Source of the DNA: Brachymonas denitrificans
Lineage (GTDB): Bacteria > Pseudomonadota > Gammaproteobacteria > Burkholderiales > Burkholderiaceae_C
Assembly (NCBI RefSeq): GCF_907163135.1
Contig: NZ_CAJQUA010000001.1
Location: 1,813,001-1,877,000 of the forward strand
Direction of reading: 5' to 3'
Length of the DNA stretch: 64,000 nt
Below are positions 35,801 through 42,560 of the stretch, one piece after another. Numbering within the stretch: position 1 is the stretch's first letter; the number at the start of each line of letters is the position of its first letter. Made by a program: the position numbers and the translations under genes. Under the pieces are notes generated by a model. It had not been told where the DNA came from and searched no databases. It saw only the letters and a program-made list of their open reading frames with translations.

Positions 35801-37480
35801 AAGCTGACCTGGGACAGCAGCAATGCCGGCACCGCCAATGCGCTCGTCAACACCCGCCTCACGCGCGCCGGTGGCGGCTGGACGCTGTCCGACAACGCCC
35901 CGCTCAGCGGCAGCCTGCAGGCCAACCTGCCGCGCATGGGCCTGTGGAGCATGTTCGCGCCGCCGGGCTGGCGCCTGCGCGGCACGCTGCAGGCCGACAC
36001 CACGCTGGGCGGCACCCTGCGTGCTCCATTGGTGCACGGCACGCTCAATGCCGATGACCTGGGCGTGCGCTCGGTGGTGGACGGCATCGAGTTCAGTCGC
36101 GGCCGCCTGCGCACGCGCCTGAGCGGCCAGCGTCTGGACATCGACGAATTCTCTCTGCAAGGCCCCACGGTCAACCGCCGCGCCGGCGGCTCGGCCACCA
36201 TCACCGGCAATGTGCAATGGGGTGGTGGCGGCGCGCTGCTGCAATCCATGCGCATGGACCTGAACGCGCAGCTGCGCGAACTGCAGCTCTCCAGCATGCC
36301 CGAGCGCCAGATCGTGCTCTCCGGCAACGTCAGCACACAATTGGCCAACCTGCGGCTGGTGATGCGCGGCGGCCTGAAGGTCGACCATGCGCTGATCGAG
36401 CTGCCGACCGATACCGCACCCAAGCTCGACAATGATGTGGTGGTGCTGCCCAGCCGCAAGCACCCCAAGGCCGTGCTGGCGCAGCCGGCGCAAGCGGAGC
36501 GGATGGCTGCCGCGGCCGAAAGCAGCGATATCGTGATCAAGCCGAGCCGTTCGGGCGCCAATACCGGCACCAGTGGCGGTACCCGAGCCGCCTCCGGCAA
36601 CGGGAACGCAACAACCGACACGGCCGCCAGTACCGGCACTGCACCCCGCACTGGCTCGAAGGCCGCCTCGCCGCAAACGCGCACCCTGATCGCCACCAAC
36701 TCCGAAGCCCGCGCCGTGCTGCAGGATCCCAGGGTCAAGGCCGGCATGGCCCGCACCAACGCCACCATCACGCCCGACATCAACATCGAGATCGACCTGG
36801 GCGATGACCTGCGCGTGCGCGGCCGCGGCCTGGACACGCGCCTGCGCGGCAAGCTCAGCGTGGTGAACGGCCCCACGCTGCAGTCCATGCCGCGCCTCAC
36901 CGGCACCATCCGCACCGACCGTGGCACTTTCCGTGCCTACGGACAGGACCTGCAGGTCGAGCGCGGCCACATCACCTTCAACGGCGCGCTCGACAACCCC
37001 ACGCTGGACATCATTGCCATCCGCCCGCACCTCGACGAGATGCGCGTCGGCGTGCATGTGCGCGGCACCGCGCAGCTGCCCTGGGTACAGCTGTTCTCCG
37101 ACCCCGCCATGCCGGATTCCGAAAAACTCTCCTGGCTGGTGCTGGGCCGCTCCTCCGCCGGCGCGGCCGATGCCGCGCTGCTGCAGCAGGCAGCGCTCGC
37201 CCTGCTCTCGGGCAGCGGCCGCGGCATTACCGGCGAACTGGCGGATGCGCTGGGCCTGGACGAACTCTCCTTCAAGGGCGGCGAAAACGGCGTGGCCTCC
37301 GGCAGCGTCACGCTGGGCAAGCGCTTCTCGCGCAACTTCTATGTGGCCTACGAGCGCGGACTGGATGCCACCATGGGCACGCTCTACTTCTTCTACGACC
37401 TGAGCCGCCGCCTCAAGCTGCGTGGCGAAACCGGCACGGAAAGCGCCATCGACCTGATCTACACCATCAGCTATGACTGA
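32888..37480 (+). CDS. tamB: Translocation and assembly module subunit TamB
   Basis: TamB is the inner-membrane-anchored periplasmic partner of TamA, a long beta-taco protein with a hydrophobic groove for phospholipid transport. The 1530 residues start with a basic cytoplasmic tail and one transmembrane helix (about residues 36-58). Repetitive beta-strand sequence follows, then the conserved C-terminal DUF490 region (from about residue 1150), including TGTIRTDRGTFRAYGQDLQVERG and VTLGKRFSRNFYVAYERG. A Thr/Ala/Gly-rich linker lies near residues 1215-1265. The ATG shares an A with the tamA stop (TGATG), so translation is coupled. Confidence 0.93.
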   Translation: MAKAPLPPVDPAAASDAPPALTRRQRLGRAARRTARWSAWSIFGLILLIGLVGTGVWYWSARDQSLATVLHIIQGYMPSTMTLQADGVSGTVRQGGHIDRLIWTSQGTDAGGYTGGELVVTLDNVDVGWELAALWDRATRFSKVHVRTATLQDTRIAKPVTAPKQALQSFTLPVSVELPFRIDTLRIVGKQQDEDIKYQSPEEAAAKASAAKRAEDRREQSVQRKRLQAPAVSGSAATPAELVASAAGLAASAASGEELLPAEAAPAPTVPARDTVITNLHGRYDYDRVTAQHTLRLDGLTVANGTYEADARIDGKAPMRTDISARGLLHLPASNSMPAQRLQASAQIRGTLAGPDALLDVDATVVPLQLIPAATGGQASAPAPAAKAQAEVPATQGTRLQLQAGVHPWKTQPLARARAQWQQLDVQAFWPSAPRTRLHGALALEPVASGKVAQATPHVPRSPASAPPASQAPGMLGFLGDTQWKAWIQASNDEAGAWDKGLLPLSQLDAQLHYQRGALDIQRLLLNQGRNGGTLQGSGRYLPEQGWTGDVTVSHLNPGLIDTRLAAAPISGALKASSPLTSGQALAQVPVDFTILLRSDGDSKGRAAQAAKGLAVDVIDVQGKWQNDTVTLPRILARSHDAELKGSGSYSVPTKAAQADLDLALPGTRGSVKGMLSEANGQGRLQLAIANLQQTLNWLQQWPGTEGLRKQIASGSIRLDGSWRGGWQNNGRNLQLNALLDAPALTLNTAGQPAESATYLRNTRLSVNGTLANAAIEGRSEMQQGTRDMRVALRGSGGKLANGWQANLQATQLQLRDTLQNKAWQAALANPVQIRLLQSGNTLQATTGAFRIDLTGSVPGNAHILAEPIHYVRSGGGYTLSSKGRLSEVPLEWVDALMSSSISGSGLTGDLTLAGNWDVQLGNAMRINATLQRSQGDLIVQAGGMGARGRVQAGIRTARLDITGNGGAIQGKLTWDSSNAGTANALVNTRLTRAGGGWTLSDNAPLSGSLQANLPRMGLWSMFAPPGWRLRGTLQADTTLGGTLRAPLVHGTLNADDLGVRSVVDGIEFSRGRLRTRLSGQRLDIDEFSLQGPTVNRRAGGSATITGNVQWGGGGALLQSMRMDLNAQLRELQLSSMPERQIVLSGNVSTQLANLRLVMRGGLKVDHALIELPTDTAPKLDNDVVVLPSRKHPKAVLAQPAQAERMAAAAESSDIVIKPSRSGANTGTSGGTRAASGNGNATTDTAASTGTAPRTGSKAASPQTRTLIATNSEARAVLQDPRVKAGMARTNATITPDINIEIDLGDDLRVRGRGLDTRLRGKLSVVNGPTLQSMPRLTGTIRTDRGTFRAYGQDLQVERGHITFNGALDNPTLDIIAIRPHLDEMRVGVHVRGTAQLPWVQLFSDPAMPDSEKLSWLVLGRSSAGAADAALLQQAALALLSGSGRGITGELADALGLDELSFKGGENGVASGSVTLGKRFSRNFYVAYERGLDATMGTLYFFYDLSRRLKLRGETGTESAIDLIYTISYD

Positions 37481-37530
37481 GCGGCCGCAGACGGACAGAC
37501 GCATTGACACATTGACGTGTTGGGCAATGG

Positions 37531-37559
37531 TTCCCAAAAATGGGCAAAGAGTCTATCAT
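37531..37559 (+). promoter_or_regulatory. Candidate promoter of the marR gene
   Basis: TTCCCA (37531-37536), 17-base spacer, TATCAT (37554-37559). The predicted start near 37566 falls just before the operator-like sequence at 37573-37590. By eye only. Confidence 0.4.
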
Positions 37560-37572
37560 GGGCCCAATGAAA

Positions 37573-37590
37573 TAGCTTGAAATGAAGATA
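37573..37590. promoter_or_regulatory. Degenerate copy of the guaD palindrome in front of marR
   Basis: TAGCTTGAAATGAAGATA matches 15 of 18 positions of the palindrome core at 38313-38330 (TATCTTGATATCAAGATA). It ends two bases before the marR start codon, over the place a ribosome-binding site would be. This fits an autoregulatory operator. Confidence 0.65.
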
Positions 37591-37592
37591 CT

Positions 37593-38135
37593 ATGACACC
37601 CGCCGCACACCACAAGCAGTTTGACTCGCTCGACCTCATCCTCAAACACTGGGAGCGTGAGCGTCCCGATCTGGATGCCCGCCCCATGGGCCCGATCGGC
37701 CGCATCAAGCGCTGTGCGGCCCTGCTGGAACAGTATCTCGAAGCCGGCCTGTCGCAGTTCGGGCTGAGCTACTGGGAGTTCGACATGCTGGCCACGCTGC
37801 GACGCAGCGGTGCGCCCTACTGTCTCACTCCCACCACGCTGTTTTCCACACTGATGGTTACCTCAGGCACGATGACGCACCGCCTCAAGCGCATGGAACA
37901 GCGCGGCCTGGTCGCCCGCGTTCCCAACGAACAGGACGCACGGAGCATGCTGGTGCAGCTGACCGACAAAGGCCTGAACCTGATCGACCGCGCAGTCGAA
38001 AAGCATATCGAGAACGAGCGCCGCCTGCTTTCGGTCATGCCGCCGAACATGCTGGCAGAACTCAATGCCCGCCTGTCCACCCTGCTTGTGGCCCTCGAGA
38101 ACCCCGGCGAACTGAGCCTGCTCCCCGCCGCCTGA
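37593..38135 (+). CDS. MarR family regulator of the urate-responsive (HucR/PecS-like) type
   Basis: A 180-residue winged-helix regulator with the N-terminal extra helix of the HucR/PecS/MftR subgroup (ILKHWERERPDLDARPMGPIGRI). The DNA-binding part is around residues 75-115: LTPTTLFSTLMVTSGTMTHRLKRMEQRGLV. Residues W20, D64, R97 and R109 fall where HucR has its urate-contacting W20, D73, R106 and R118; the D-R-R spacings (33 and 12) are identical, from memory. A purine-type ligand is therefore likely. Related palindromes lie directly upstream and in front of guaD 255 bases downstream, so it probably represses itself and guaD. Confidence 0.88.
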   Translation: MTPAAHHKQFDSLDLILKHWERERPDLDARPMGPIGRIKRCAALLEQYLEAGLSQFGLSYWEFDMLATLRRSGAPYCLTPTTLFSTLMVTSGTMTHRLKRMEQRGLVARVPNEQDARSMLVQLTDKGLNLIDRAVEKHIENERRLLSVMPPNMLAELNARLSTLLVALENPGELSLLPAA

Positions 38136-38310
38136 CCCTCCGCGTCTCCAGACCGTCTCCTTCGCTGCCCAGGCACTGGCGCAGCCATTTCCTCGCGCCG
38201 AAAATTCCCAGCCCCACCCGGCCAGACACAAGGGGCATCTCTCCATCACGCCCTCCAGCTCCATGGCAACCCGGTGTTGCCCGGTAGCAGCAGATAAAAA
38301 GTTCCGCCCA

Positions 38311-38332
38311 TTTATCTTGATATCAAGATAAA
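38311..38332. promoter_or_regulatory. 22-bp perfect palindrome, probable MarR operator of guaD
   Basis: TTTATCTTGAT followed by its exact mirror ATCAAGATAAA, centred about 70 bases before the guaD ATG. The size and TTGATATCAA centre are typical of MarR-family operators. An 18-base relative lies in front of the marR gene. The rest of the 255-base marR-guaD gap shows no other clear signal. Confidence 0.82.
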
Positions 38333-38343
38333 TCCGGAGCATC

Positions 38344-38394
38344 ATGAACGCACTCAGAGTTCGTATTCAACCAACACCAGGAGATCAGAGATGA
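38344..38394 (+). other. Possible 16-codon leader peptide overlapping the guaD start
   Basis: ATG at 38344, preceded by GGAG (short spacing), reads MNALRVRIQPTPGDQR and stops at TGA 38392-38394, overlapping the guaD ATG as ATGA. guaD also has its own AGGAGA site, so this may be chance. Shown because the overlap would allow translational coupling. Confidence 0.3.
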
Positions 38395-39698
38395 GTACCA
38401 AGACAGCTATTCGCGGAGCCATGCTGACGTTCAAGAAGGACCCGTTCTTCCACGACATGTCCGAATGCATGGTGTACGAGTCCGACGCCATCGTCGTCAT
38501 GGAAGACGGCAAGATCGTGCAGGCCGGAGCCGCCAGCGCGATCCTGCCCACGCTGGGCGATGTCCCCGTCAAGGCCTATACCGACAGCATCATCGTTCCC
38601 GGCTTCATCGACAGCCACGTGCACTATCCCCAGACCGAGATGATTGCCGCCTACGGCGAGCAGCTGATCGACTGGCTCAACAACTACACCTTCATCGCCG
38701 AGCAGGGCTTTGCCAACAAGGACCATGCCGCCGAAGTCGCCGAAGTGTTCATCAAGGAGCAGTTCCGCAACGGCGTTACCTCCTCCACCGTGTACTGCAC
38801 CATCTTCCCGCAGTCGGTCGATGCCCTGTTCGAGGAAGCCGCCAAGCACAACATGCGCGTGATGGCCGGCAAGGTCTGCATGGACCGCAACGCCCCGCCG
38901 GAGCTGCTCGACACCGCCCAGCGCTCCTATGACGAATCGAAGGCCCTGATCGAGAAGTGGCACAAGAACGGCCGCGCCGAATACGTCATCACCCCGCGCT
39001 TCATCCCCACCTCCACGCCCGAGCAGATGGAAGCCGTCGGCGCGCTGGCCATGGAATTCCCCGACACCCTGATCCAGTCGCACGTCTCCGAGAACGTGAA
39101 CGAAGTGGCCTGGGTGAAGGAGCTGTGCCCCGACGCCAAGGACTACACCGACGCCTACGCCAAATACGGCCTGCTGCGTGACCGCGCCATCTACGGCCAC
39201 GGCATCCACCTGACCGAGCGCGAACTGAACGTGTTCAGCGAAACCGGCGCCGCCATCGCGCACTGCCCGACGTCCAACTTCTTTCTGGGCTCCGGCTGCC
39301 TGAACGTGAAGAAACTCAAGAGCACCGAGCGTCCCGTGCGCATCGGTCTGGCCACCGACCTGGGCGCAGGCACCAGCTTCTCGATCCTGCAGACCATGAA
39401 CGAAGCCTACAAGGCCGCGCAGATGAACAACGCGCCCTACAGCTCGCTGCACGCCTTCTACCTGGCCAGCCGCGGCACCGCCGAGGCCCTGCGCCTGGCC
39501 GACAAGATCGGCTCGATCGAACCCGGCATGGAAGCCGACCTGGCCGTGATCAACCTCAAATCCACGCCCATCATCGACTACCGCATGCGCTACGCCAAGA
39601 GCCTGGAAGAAGTCCTCTTCATCCAGATGACGCTGGCCGATGACCGCGCCATCGCAGCCACCTACGTAGCCGGCAAGGAAGTCTACGCCGCGCAGTAA
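38391..39698 (+). CDS. guaD: Guanine deaminase
   Basis: Guanine deaminase hydrolyses guanine to xanthine and ammonia in purine breakdown or salvage. The 435-residue amidohydrolase has the zinc-binding HxH in PGFIDSHVHYPQ (near residue 70), later histidines in LIQSHVSENVNE and YGHGIHLTE, and the aspartate in IGLATDLGAGTSFS. KVCMDRNAP, SYDESKALIEKWH and ITPRFIPTSTPEQM are typical of GuaD rather than other amidohydrolases. ATG 38391 has AGGAGA upstream. Preceded by a purine-type MarR gene and a palindrome, followed by two membrane-protein genes, so this looks like a regulated purine operon. Confidence 0.95.
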   Translation: MSTKTAIRGAMLTFKKDPFFHDMSECMVYESDAIVVMEDGKIVQAGAASAILPTLGDVPVKAYTDSIIVPGFIDSHVHYPQTEMIAAYGEQLIDWLNNYTFIAEQGFANKDHAAEVAEVFIKEQFRNGVTSSTVYCTIFPQSVDALFEEAAKHNMRVMAGKVCMDRNAPPELLDTAQRSYDESKALIEKWHKNGRAEYVITPRFIPTSTPEQMEAVGALAMEFPDTLIQSHVSENVNEVAWVKELCPDAKDYTDAYAKYGLLRDRAIYGHGIHLTERELNVFSETGAAIAHCPTSNFFLGSGCLNVKKLKSTERPVRIGLATDLGAGTSFSILQTMNEAYKAAQMNNAPYSSLHAFYLASRGTAEALRLADKIGSIEPGMEADLAVINLKSTPIIDYRMRYAKSLEEVLFIQMTLADDRAIAATYVAGKEVYAAQ

Positions 39699-39737
39699 GC
39701 GCGTGGCGTCGCCCGGACAATAACAAGGAGTAAAACC

Positions 39738-40199
39738 ATGAACCAGGCCAACGTGGCCATCGCCCTGAGCTGGCTCGGCCTGGCGCTGGGTGCCCCGTTC
39801 TTCAGCTGGCTCGGTCGCAACTGGCATGACGACGTGCGCGCGCTCGGCTATGGCCTGGCCGGACAGCTCCTGCTGCTGCTGGTGCTGGTCGGCATGCCCA
39901 TCCAGCAGATCGGCGTGGCCGGACCGGTGCTGTTCCTGTTCGGCTTCTTCACCGGCACCTCCATGCTGCCCTTCGCCATCGCCGGCAGTGCCGTCGACGT
40001 GCGCTACATCGGCACCTCGGCGGCGCTGGTCAACGGCAGCCAGTTCCTGGCCGGTGCCTTCCTCGTCTTCATCCCCGGCTACCTGATGCGCCATGGCGAT
40101 ACGCTCGCCGTGAGCCAGACCCTGTACGTGCTACCGCTGGCCATGCTGCTGGCCACCCTTCTGTACGTATACTGGCGCACCTCGCGCAAAGCCGCCTGA
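39738..40199 (+). CDS. Five-helix membrane protein resembling the C-terminal half of an MFS transporter
   Basis: A 153-residue protein with about five hydrophobic helices. The opening ALSWLGLALGAPFFSWLGRN, the middle GFFTGTSMLPFAIAGSAV and ALVNGSQFLAGAFLVFIPGYLM match helices 7-12 of major facilitator proteins. There is no coding for helices 1-6 upstream, and a strong AAGGAG site seven bases before ATG 39738 supports this as the real start. It may be a degraded transporter that kept its own start, or a small protein that works as an oligomer. It lies between guaD and the yhhQ-type gene with short gaps. Confidence 0.6.
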   Translation: MNQANVAIALSWLGLALGAPFFSWLGRNWHDDVRALGYGLAGQLLLLLVLVGMPIQQIGVAGPVLFLFGFFTGTSMLPFAIAGSAVDVRYIGTSAALVNGSQFLAGAFLVFIPGYLMRHGDTLAVSQTLYVLPLAMLLATLLYVYWRTSRKAA

Positions 40200-40219
40200 C
40201 TCTTGATTTCAATACTCCC

Positions 40220-40777
40220 ATGCAAGCTGTTTCCGGCACCTTCGTGGCGCCCACCCTGCCCCGCTTCCTGATCGCCGCAGCCTACATGGCCGCAGTGGTG
40301 CTGGCCTCCAACATCCTGGTGCAATACCCCATCAACGACTGGCTGACCTGGGGCGCCATCACCTATCCCTTCGCCTTCCTGGTGACCGAACTGATGAACC
40401 GCGCCCACGGCCCGCACGCGGCACGGCGCGTGGTCTGGGTCGGCTTTGCCGTGGCTGTGGCCGCCTCGCTGGTGCTGGCGCCGGTGCGCATTGCCGTCGC
40501 CTCGGGCACGGCCTTCCTGCTGTCGCAATGGCTGGACGTAGGCGTGTTCCACCGCCTGCGCGCGGGCAGCTGGTGGCGCGCACCGCTGGTGGCCACCCTG
40601 CTGGCCGCGCTGCTGGACACCTTCCTGTTCTGGAGCATCGCCTTTGCCGGCGTGGCCGAGCCCTGGGTCACCTGGGCGCTGGGCGACCTGGGCGTGAAGC
40701 TGGTGCTCGGCGTGGGCCTGCTGCTGCCGTTCCGGCTGCTGATGGCGCGGGTGATGGTCAAACCGGCTGCACACTGA
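40220..40777 (+). CDS. yhhQ: YhhQ/VUT family queuosine precursor transporter
   Basis: A 185-residue inner-membrane protein of the VUT_1/YhhQ family, which imports 7-cyano-7-deazaguanine (preQ0) and preQ1 for queuosine synthesis in Escherichia coli. Typical stretches: YMAAVVLASNILVQYP, WGAITYPFAFLVTELMNR (the conserved acidic/arginine motif of helix 2-3), then AFLLSQWLDVGVFHRLR and ALLDTFLFWSIAFAG. It follows guaD and the half-MFS gene by 20 bases, so it is probably in the guaD operon. That position raises the possibility of guanine-like substrates (inference). Confidence 0.85.
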   Translation: MQAVSGTFVAPTLPRFLIAAAYMAAVVLASNILVQYPINDWLTWGAITYPFAFLVTELMNRAHGPHAARRVVWVGFAVAVAASLVLAPVRIAVASGTAFLLSQWLDVGVFHRLRAGSWWRAPLVATLLAALLDTFLFWSIAFAGVAEPWVTWALGDLGVKLVLGVGLLLPFRLLMARVMVKPAAH

Positions 40778-40877
40778 CCCTGCACCCTGAGACGACAGAA
40801 TGGCGTTCGTTCACTCCCCAATCAACAACGGCCTTACAATACGCGCTTGTTGACGCCCGAGCGGCGCCATCTGGTAT

Positions 40878-40952
40878 GCCGCCGTAGTTCAATGGATAGA
40901 ACGAGCGCCTCCTAAGCGCTAGATACAGGTTCGATTCCTGTCGGTGGTACCA
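40878..40952 (+). tRNA. tRNA-Arg, anticodon CCU
   Basis: A complete cloverleaf: acceptor GCCGCCG with CGGTGGT, D arm GTTC...GAAC, anticodon stem AGCGC/GCGCT with loop CTCCTAA (anticodon CCT, reading AGG), T arm ACAGG-TTCGATT-CCTGT, discriminator A and encoded CCA (40950-40952). TACAAT at 40835-40840 is a possible -10 box. A terminator follows at once. Confidence 0.97.
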
Positions 40953-40958
40953 CCCTGC

Positions 40959-40990
40959 AAGCCGGAAGCCTCCATGCTCTCCGGCTTTTT
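40959..40990 (+). terminator. Intrinsic terminator after tRNA-Arg
   Basis: AAGCCGGA (40959-40966) pairs with TCCGGCTT (40980-40987), followed by TTT, seven bases after the tRNA CCA end. Confidence 0.88.
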
Positions 40991-41021
40991 CGTTCAGGCA
41001 ACGACATTCCGAGAGGTGCAG

Positions 41022-41327
41022 TCACTCGGTATACCCCACCCCAGCCACATTCCCCACCGGGTCGGCCGCCTCATCCTCATAATCCTGCCCCGCGTGCACG
41101 GCAAAGGCCACGGCTCCCGCGCGCAGGGCATCGGCAAACACGGCATAACTGCCTTCCGATTCGGCATGCATGATCATCTCGTTGCCATCCCGCTCCACGA
41201 TGACCCACTCCCACTGTCCCTCAATGTCCGGATCGGGTTGCACCGTGAGGTAAAGGGGGTGGCGGTCCCAATTGCGCTCGGGCCTGAGGAGGTCGTGTTC
41301 GGTGGCGATCGGATGGGCAAGCGTCAT
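41022..41327 (-). CDS. Hypothetical acidic protein
   Basis: A 101-residue acidic soluble protein, not recognised. A tryptophan/acid-rich centre (EGQWEWVIVERDGNEMIMHAE) suggests a small beta-sheet fold, followed by a helical AVFADALRAGAVAFAVH and an acidic tail. The start at 41327 (MTLAHPIATE) has GGAG nine bases upstream. It lies alone between the tRNA terminator and the divergent Csp-like gene. Confidence 0.6.
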   Translation of the reverse strand: MTLAHPIATEHDLLRPERNWDRHPLYLTVQPDPDIEGQWEWVIVERDGNEMIMHAESEGSYAVFADALRAGAVAFAVHAGQDYEDEAADPVGNVAGVGYTE

Positions 41328-41511
41328 GACTAGCTCCTGCAATGGATTCGATACGGGAACATCATGCCGTGGCCTGCTGTCCTTCCGGATGAGGATAACC
41401 CCAAGCACAGTCGCCGCACGGCACTGCAGCGGGCTCGCGGCAACGTCCTACAGTACCGGCCGACACCGCAGGTTTACGGTAGAAGCTCCTATCCCGACCG
41501 AGGAGCCCCTC

Positions 41512-41865
41512 ATGCAACACGCCCCCCATACGCTTTCTCCCGCCATGCAGGCCTGTATCGACGCCTGCAATGCCTGCGCCCAGGCCTGCGATTTCTGCGC
41601 CGCTTCCTGCCTGCAGGAGGCCGACGTCACCGCCATGGCGGCCTGCATCCGCAGCGATATCGATTGCGCCCAGATCTGCCGCCTGTGTGCCGCCTTCACC
41701 GCCCGCGGCCGCCAGCATGCGGCTGCGCTGTGCGAACTGTGTGCCCAGGTGTGCGATGCTTGCGGCGCCGAATGTGCCCGCAACGACATGGAGCACTGCC
41801 AGGCCTGCGCCAGTGCCTGCCGCGCCTGTGCCGAAGCCTGCCGTGCCATGGCTGCCGCACACTGA
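41512..41865 (+). CDS. Four-helix-bundle cysteine-rich copper-storage-like protein (Csp / DUF326)
   Basis: A 117-residue protein with about 20 cysteines in CxxC/CxxxC spacing along four predicted helices (CIDACNACAQACDFCAASC, then CAQICRLCAA, CAQVCDACGAEC and CQACASACRACAEAC). This is the pattern of Csp proteins, which line a helix bundle with cysteines and store many Cu(I) ions. There is no signal peptide, so it is probably the cytosolic Csp3-like type. GAGGAG precedes ATG 41512. No copper-regulator box is obvious in the upstream gap. Confidence 0.87.
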   Translation: MQHAPHTLSPAMQACIDACNACAQACDFCAASCLQEADVTAMAACIRSDIDCAQICRLCAAFTARGRQHAAALCELCAQVCDACGAECARNDMEHCQACASACRACAEACRAMAAAH

Positions 41866-41953
41866 CGCAACACAGCGACCCTCTGCCGGCCACGCTTTGC
41901 ACTGGCAGCGGCTCCATGAACAAAGCGGACCCGTGTCGGCGTCCCTGCCGCCA

Positions 41954-42214
41954 TCAAATCCGGCAGGAATCGGTATCCTCCGGCGCGCCGCGCAGCAGCG
42001 CATTGAGTTCGTCCACAATCGGTGCCCAGGCCGCATCGCAGGCGATTTCCTCGCGCAGGAAACGCGCCTGGGATTCGCTCCAGAAGGCGGCCTGATGCAG
42101 CGGCAGACCGTCGGGCAGCTTGTTCTGTGCGCAGAAGCATTCGATGGCCGCATCGCTGCTCTCCAGGCCCAGTTGGTCAAACAGGGCGCGCATGTCGAGA
42201 TTGTCGGTATACAT
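41954..42214 (-). CDS. DUF2789 family protein, copy 1
   Basis: An 86-residue helical protein of the DUF2789 family: MRALFDQLGLESSDAAIECF, then LPLHQAAFWSESQARFLREEI and IVDELNALL. Function unknown. AAGGAGATCACC precedes the ATG. A clear paralogue lies immediately upstream (42297-42560). The two share the FDQLGLE/FKQLGLE start, the AxFWxESQARFL motif and the C-terminal helix. Confidence 0.85.
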   Translation of the reverse strand: MYTDNLDMRALFDQLGLESSDAAIECFCAQNKLPDGLPLHQAAFWSESQARFLREEIACDAAWAPIVDELNALLRGAPEDTDSCRI

Positions 42215-42296
42215 GGTGATCTCCTTGTCATGGCCGGCCAGGCCGAACGGGGCCGGTCACACGCACCACTCTACGCGGGGGTCCTGCCGCCGCGTG

Positions 42297-42560
42297 TCAG
42301 ACAGAATCGCATCCGGCTGCCGGCAGGCAGCAGCGCAGACGCTCCGACAGTTCGTCCACCACTGTGGTCCAGGCCGCATCGCGCGCGATTTCCTCGCACA
42401 GGAAACGCGCCTGGCTTTCGTTCCAGAAGGGAGCCTGGTGGATGCGCACCCCTTCCGCCAGCGGGTTGTGGCGACGGATGAACGCATCGATGGACGCCTG
42501 GTCATGCTCCAGACCCAGTTGCTTGAACAGGTCAGGCATATCGTAGCCGGATGTGTACAT
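42297..42560 (-). CDS. DUF2789 family protein, copy 2
   Basis: An 87-residue DUF2789 protein: DLFKQLGLEHDQASIDAFIRRH, then HQAPFWNESQARFLCEEIARDAAW and VVDELSERL. The start at 42560 (MYTSGYDM) was chosen to parallel copy 1 (MYTDNLDM). The same strand, order and start context as copy 1 point to a tandem duplication. Function unknown. The C terminus has two extra cysteines (LRCCLPAAGC) absent from copy 1. Confidence 0.85.
   Translation of the reverse strand: MYTSGYDMPDLFKQLGLEHDQASIDAFIRRHNPLAEGVRIHQAPFWNESQARFLCEEIARDAAWTTVVDELSERLRCCLPAAGCDSV

Noticed and set aside
32831-37537. A 1568-codon minus-strand open frame opposite tamB
   Set aside because: Low-complexity composition and no motifs, while tamB has its conserved C-terminal domain and is coupled to tamA.
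41328-41511. A CueR-type copper operator upstream of the Csp-like gene
   Set aside because: I looked for the paired CCTTCC/GGAAGG-type dyad with a 19-base promoter spacer and did not find it.
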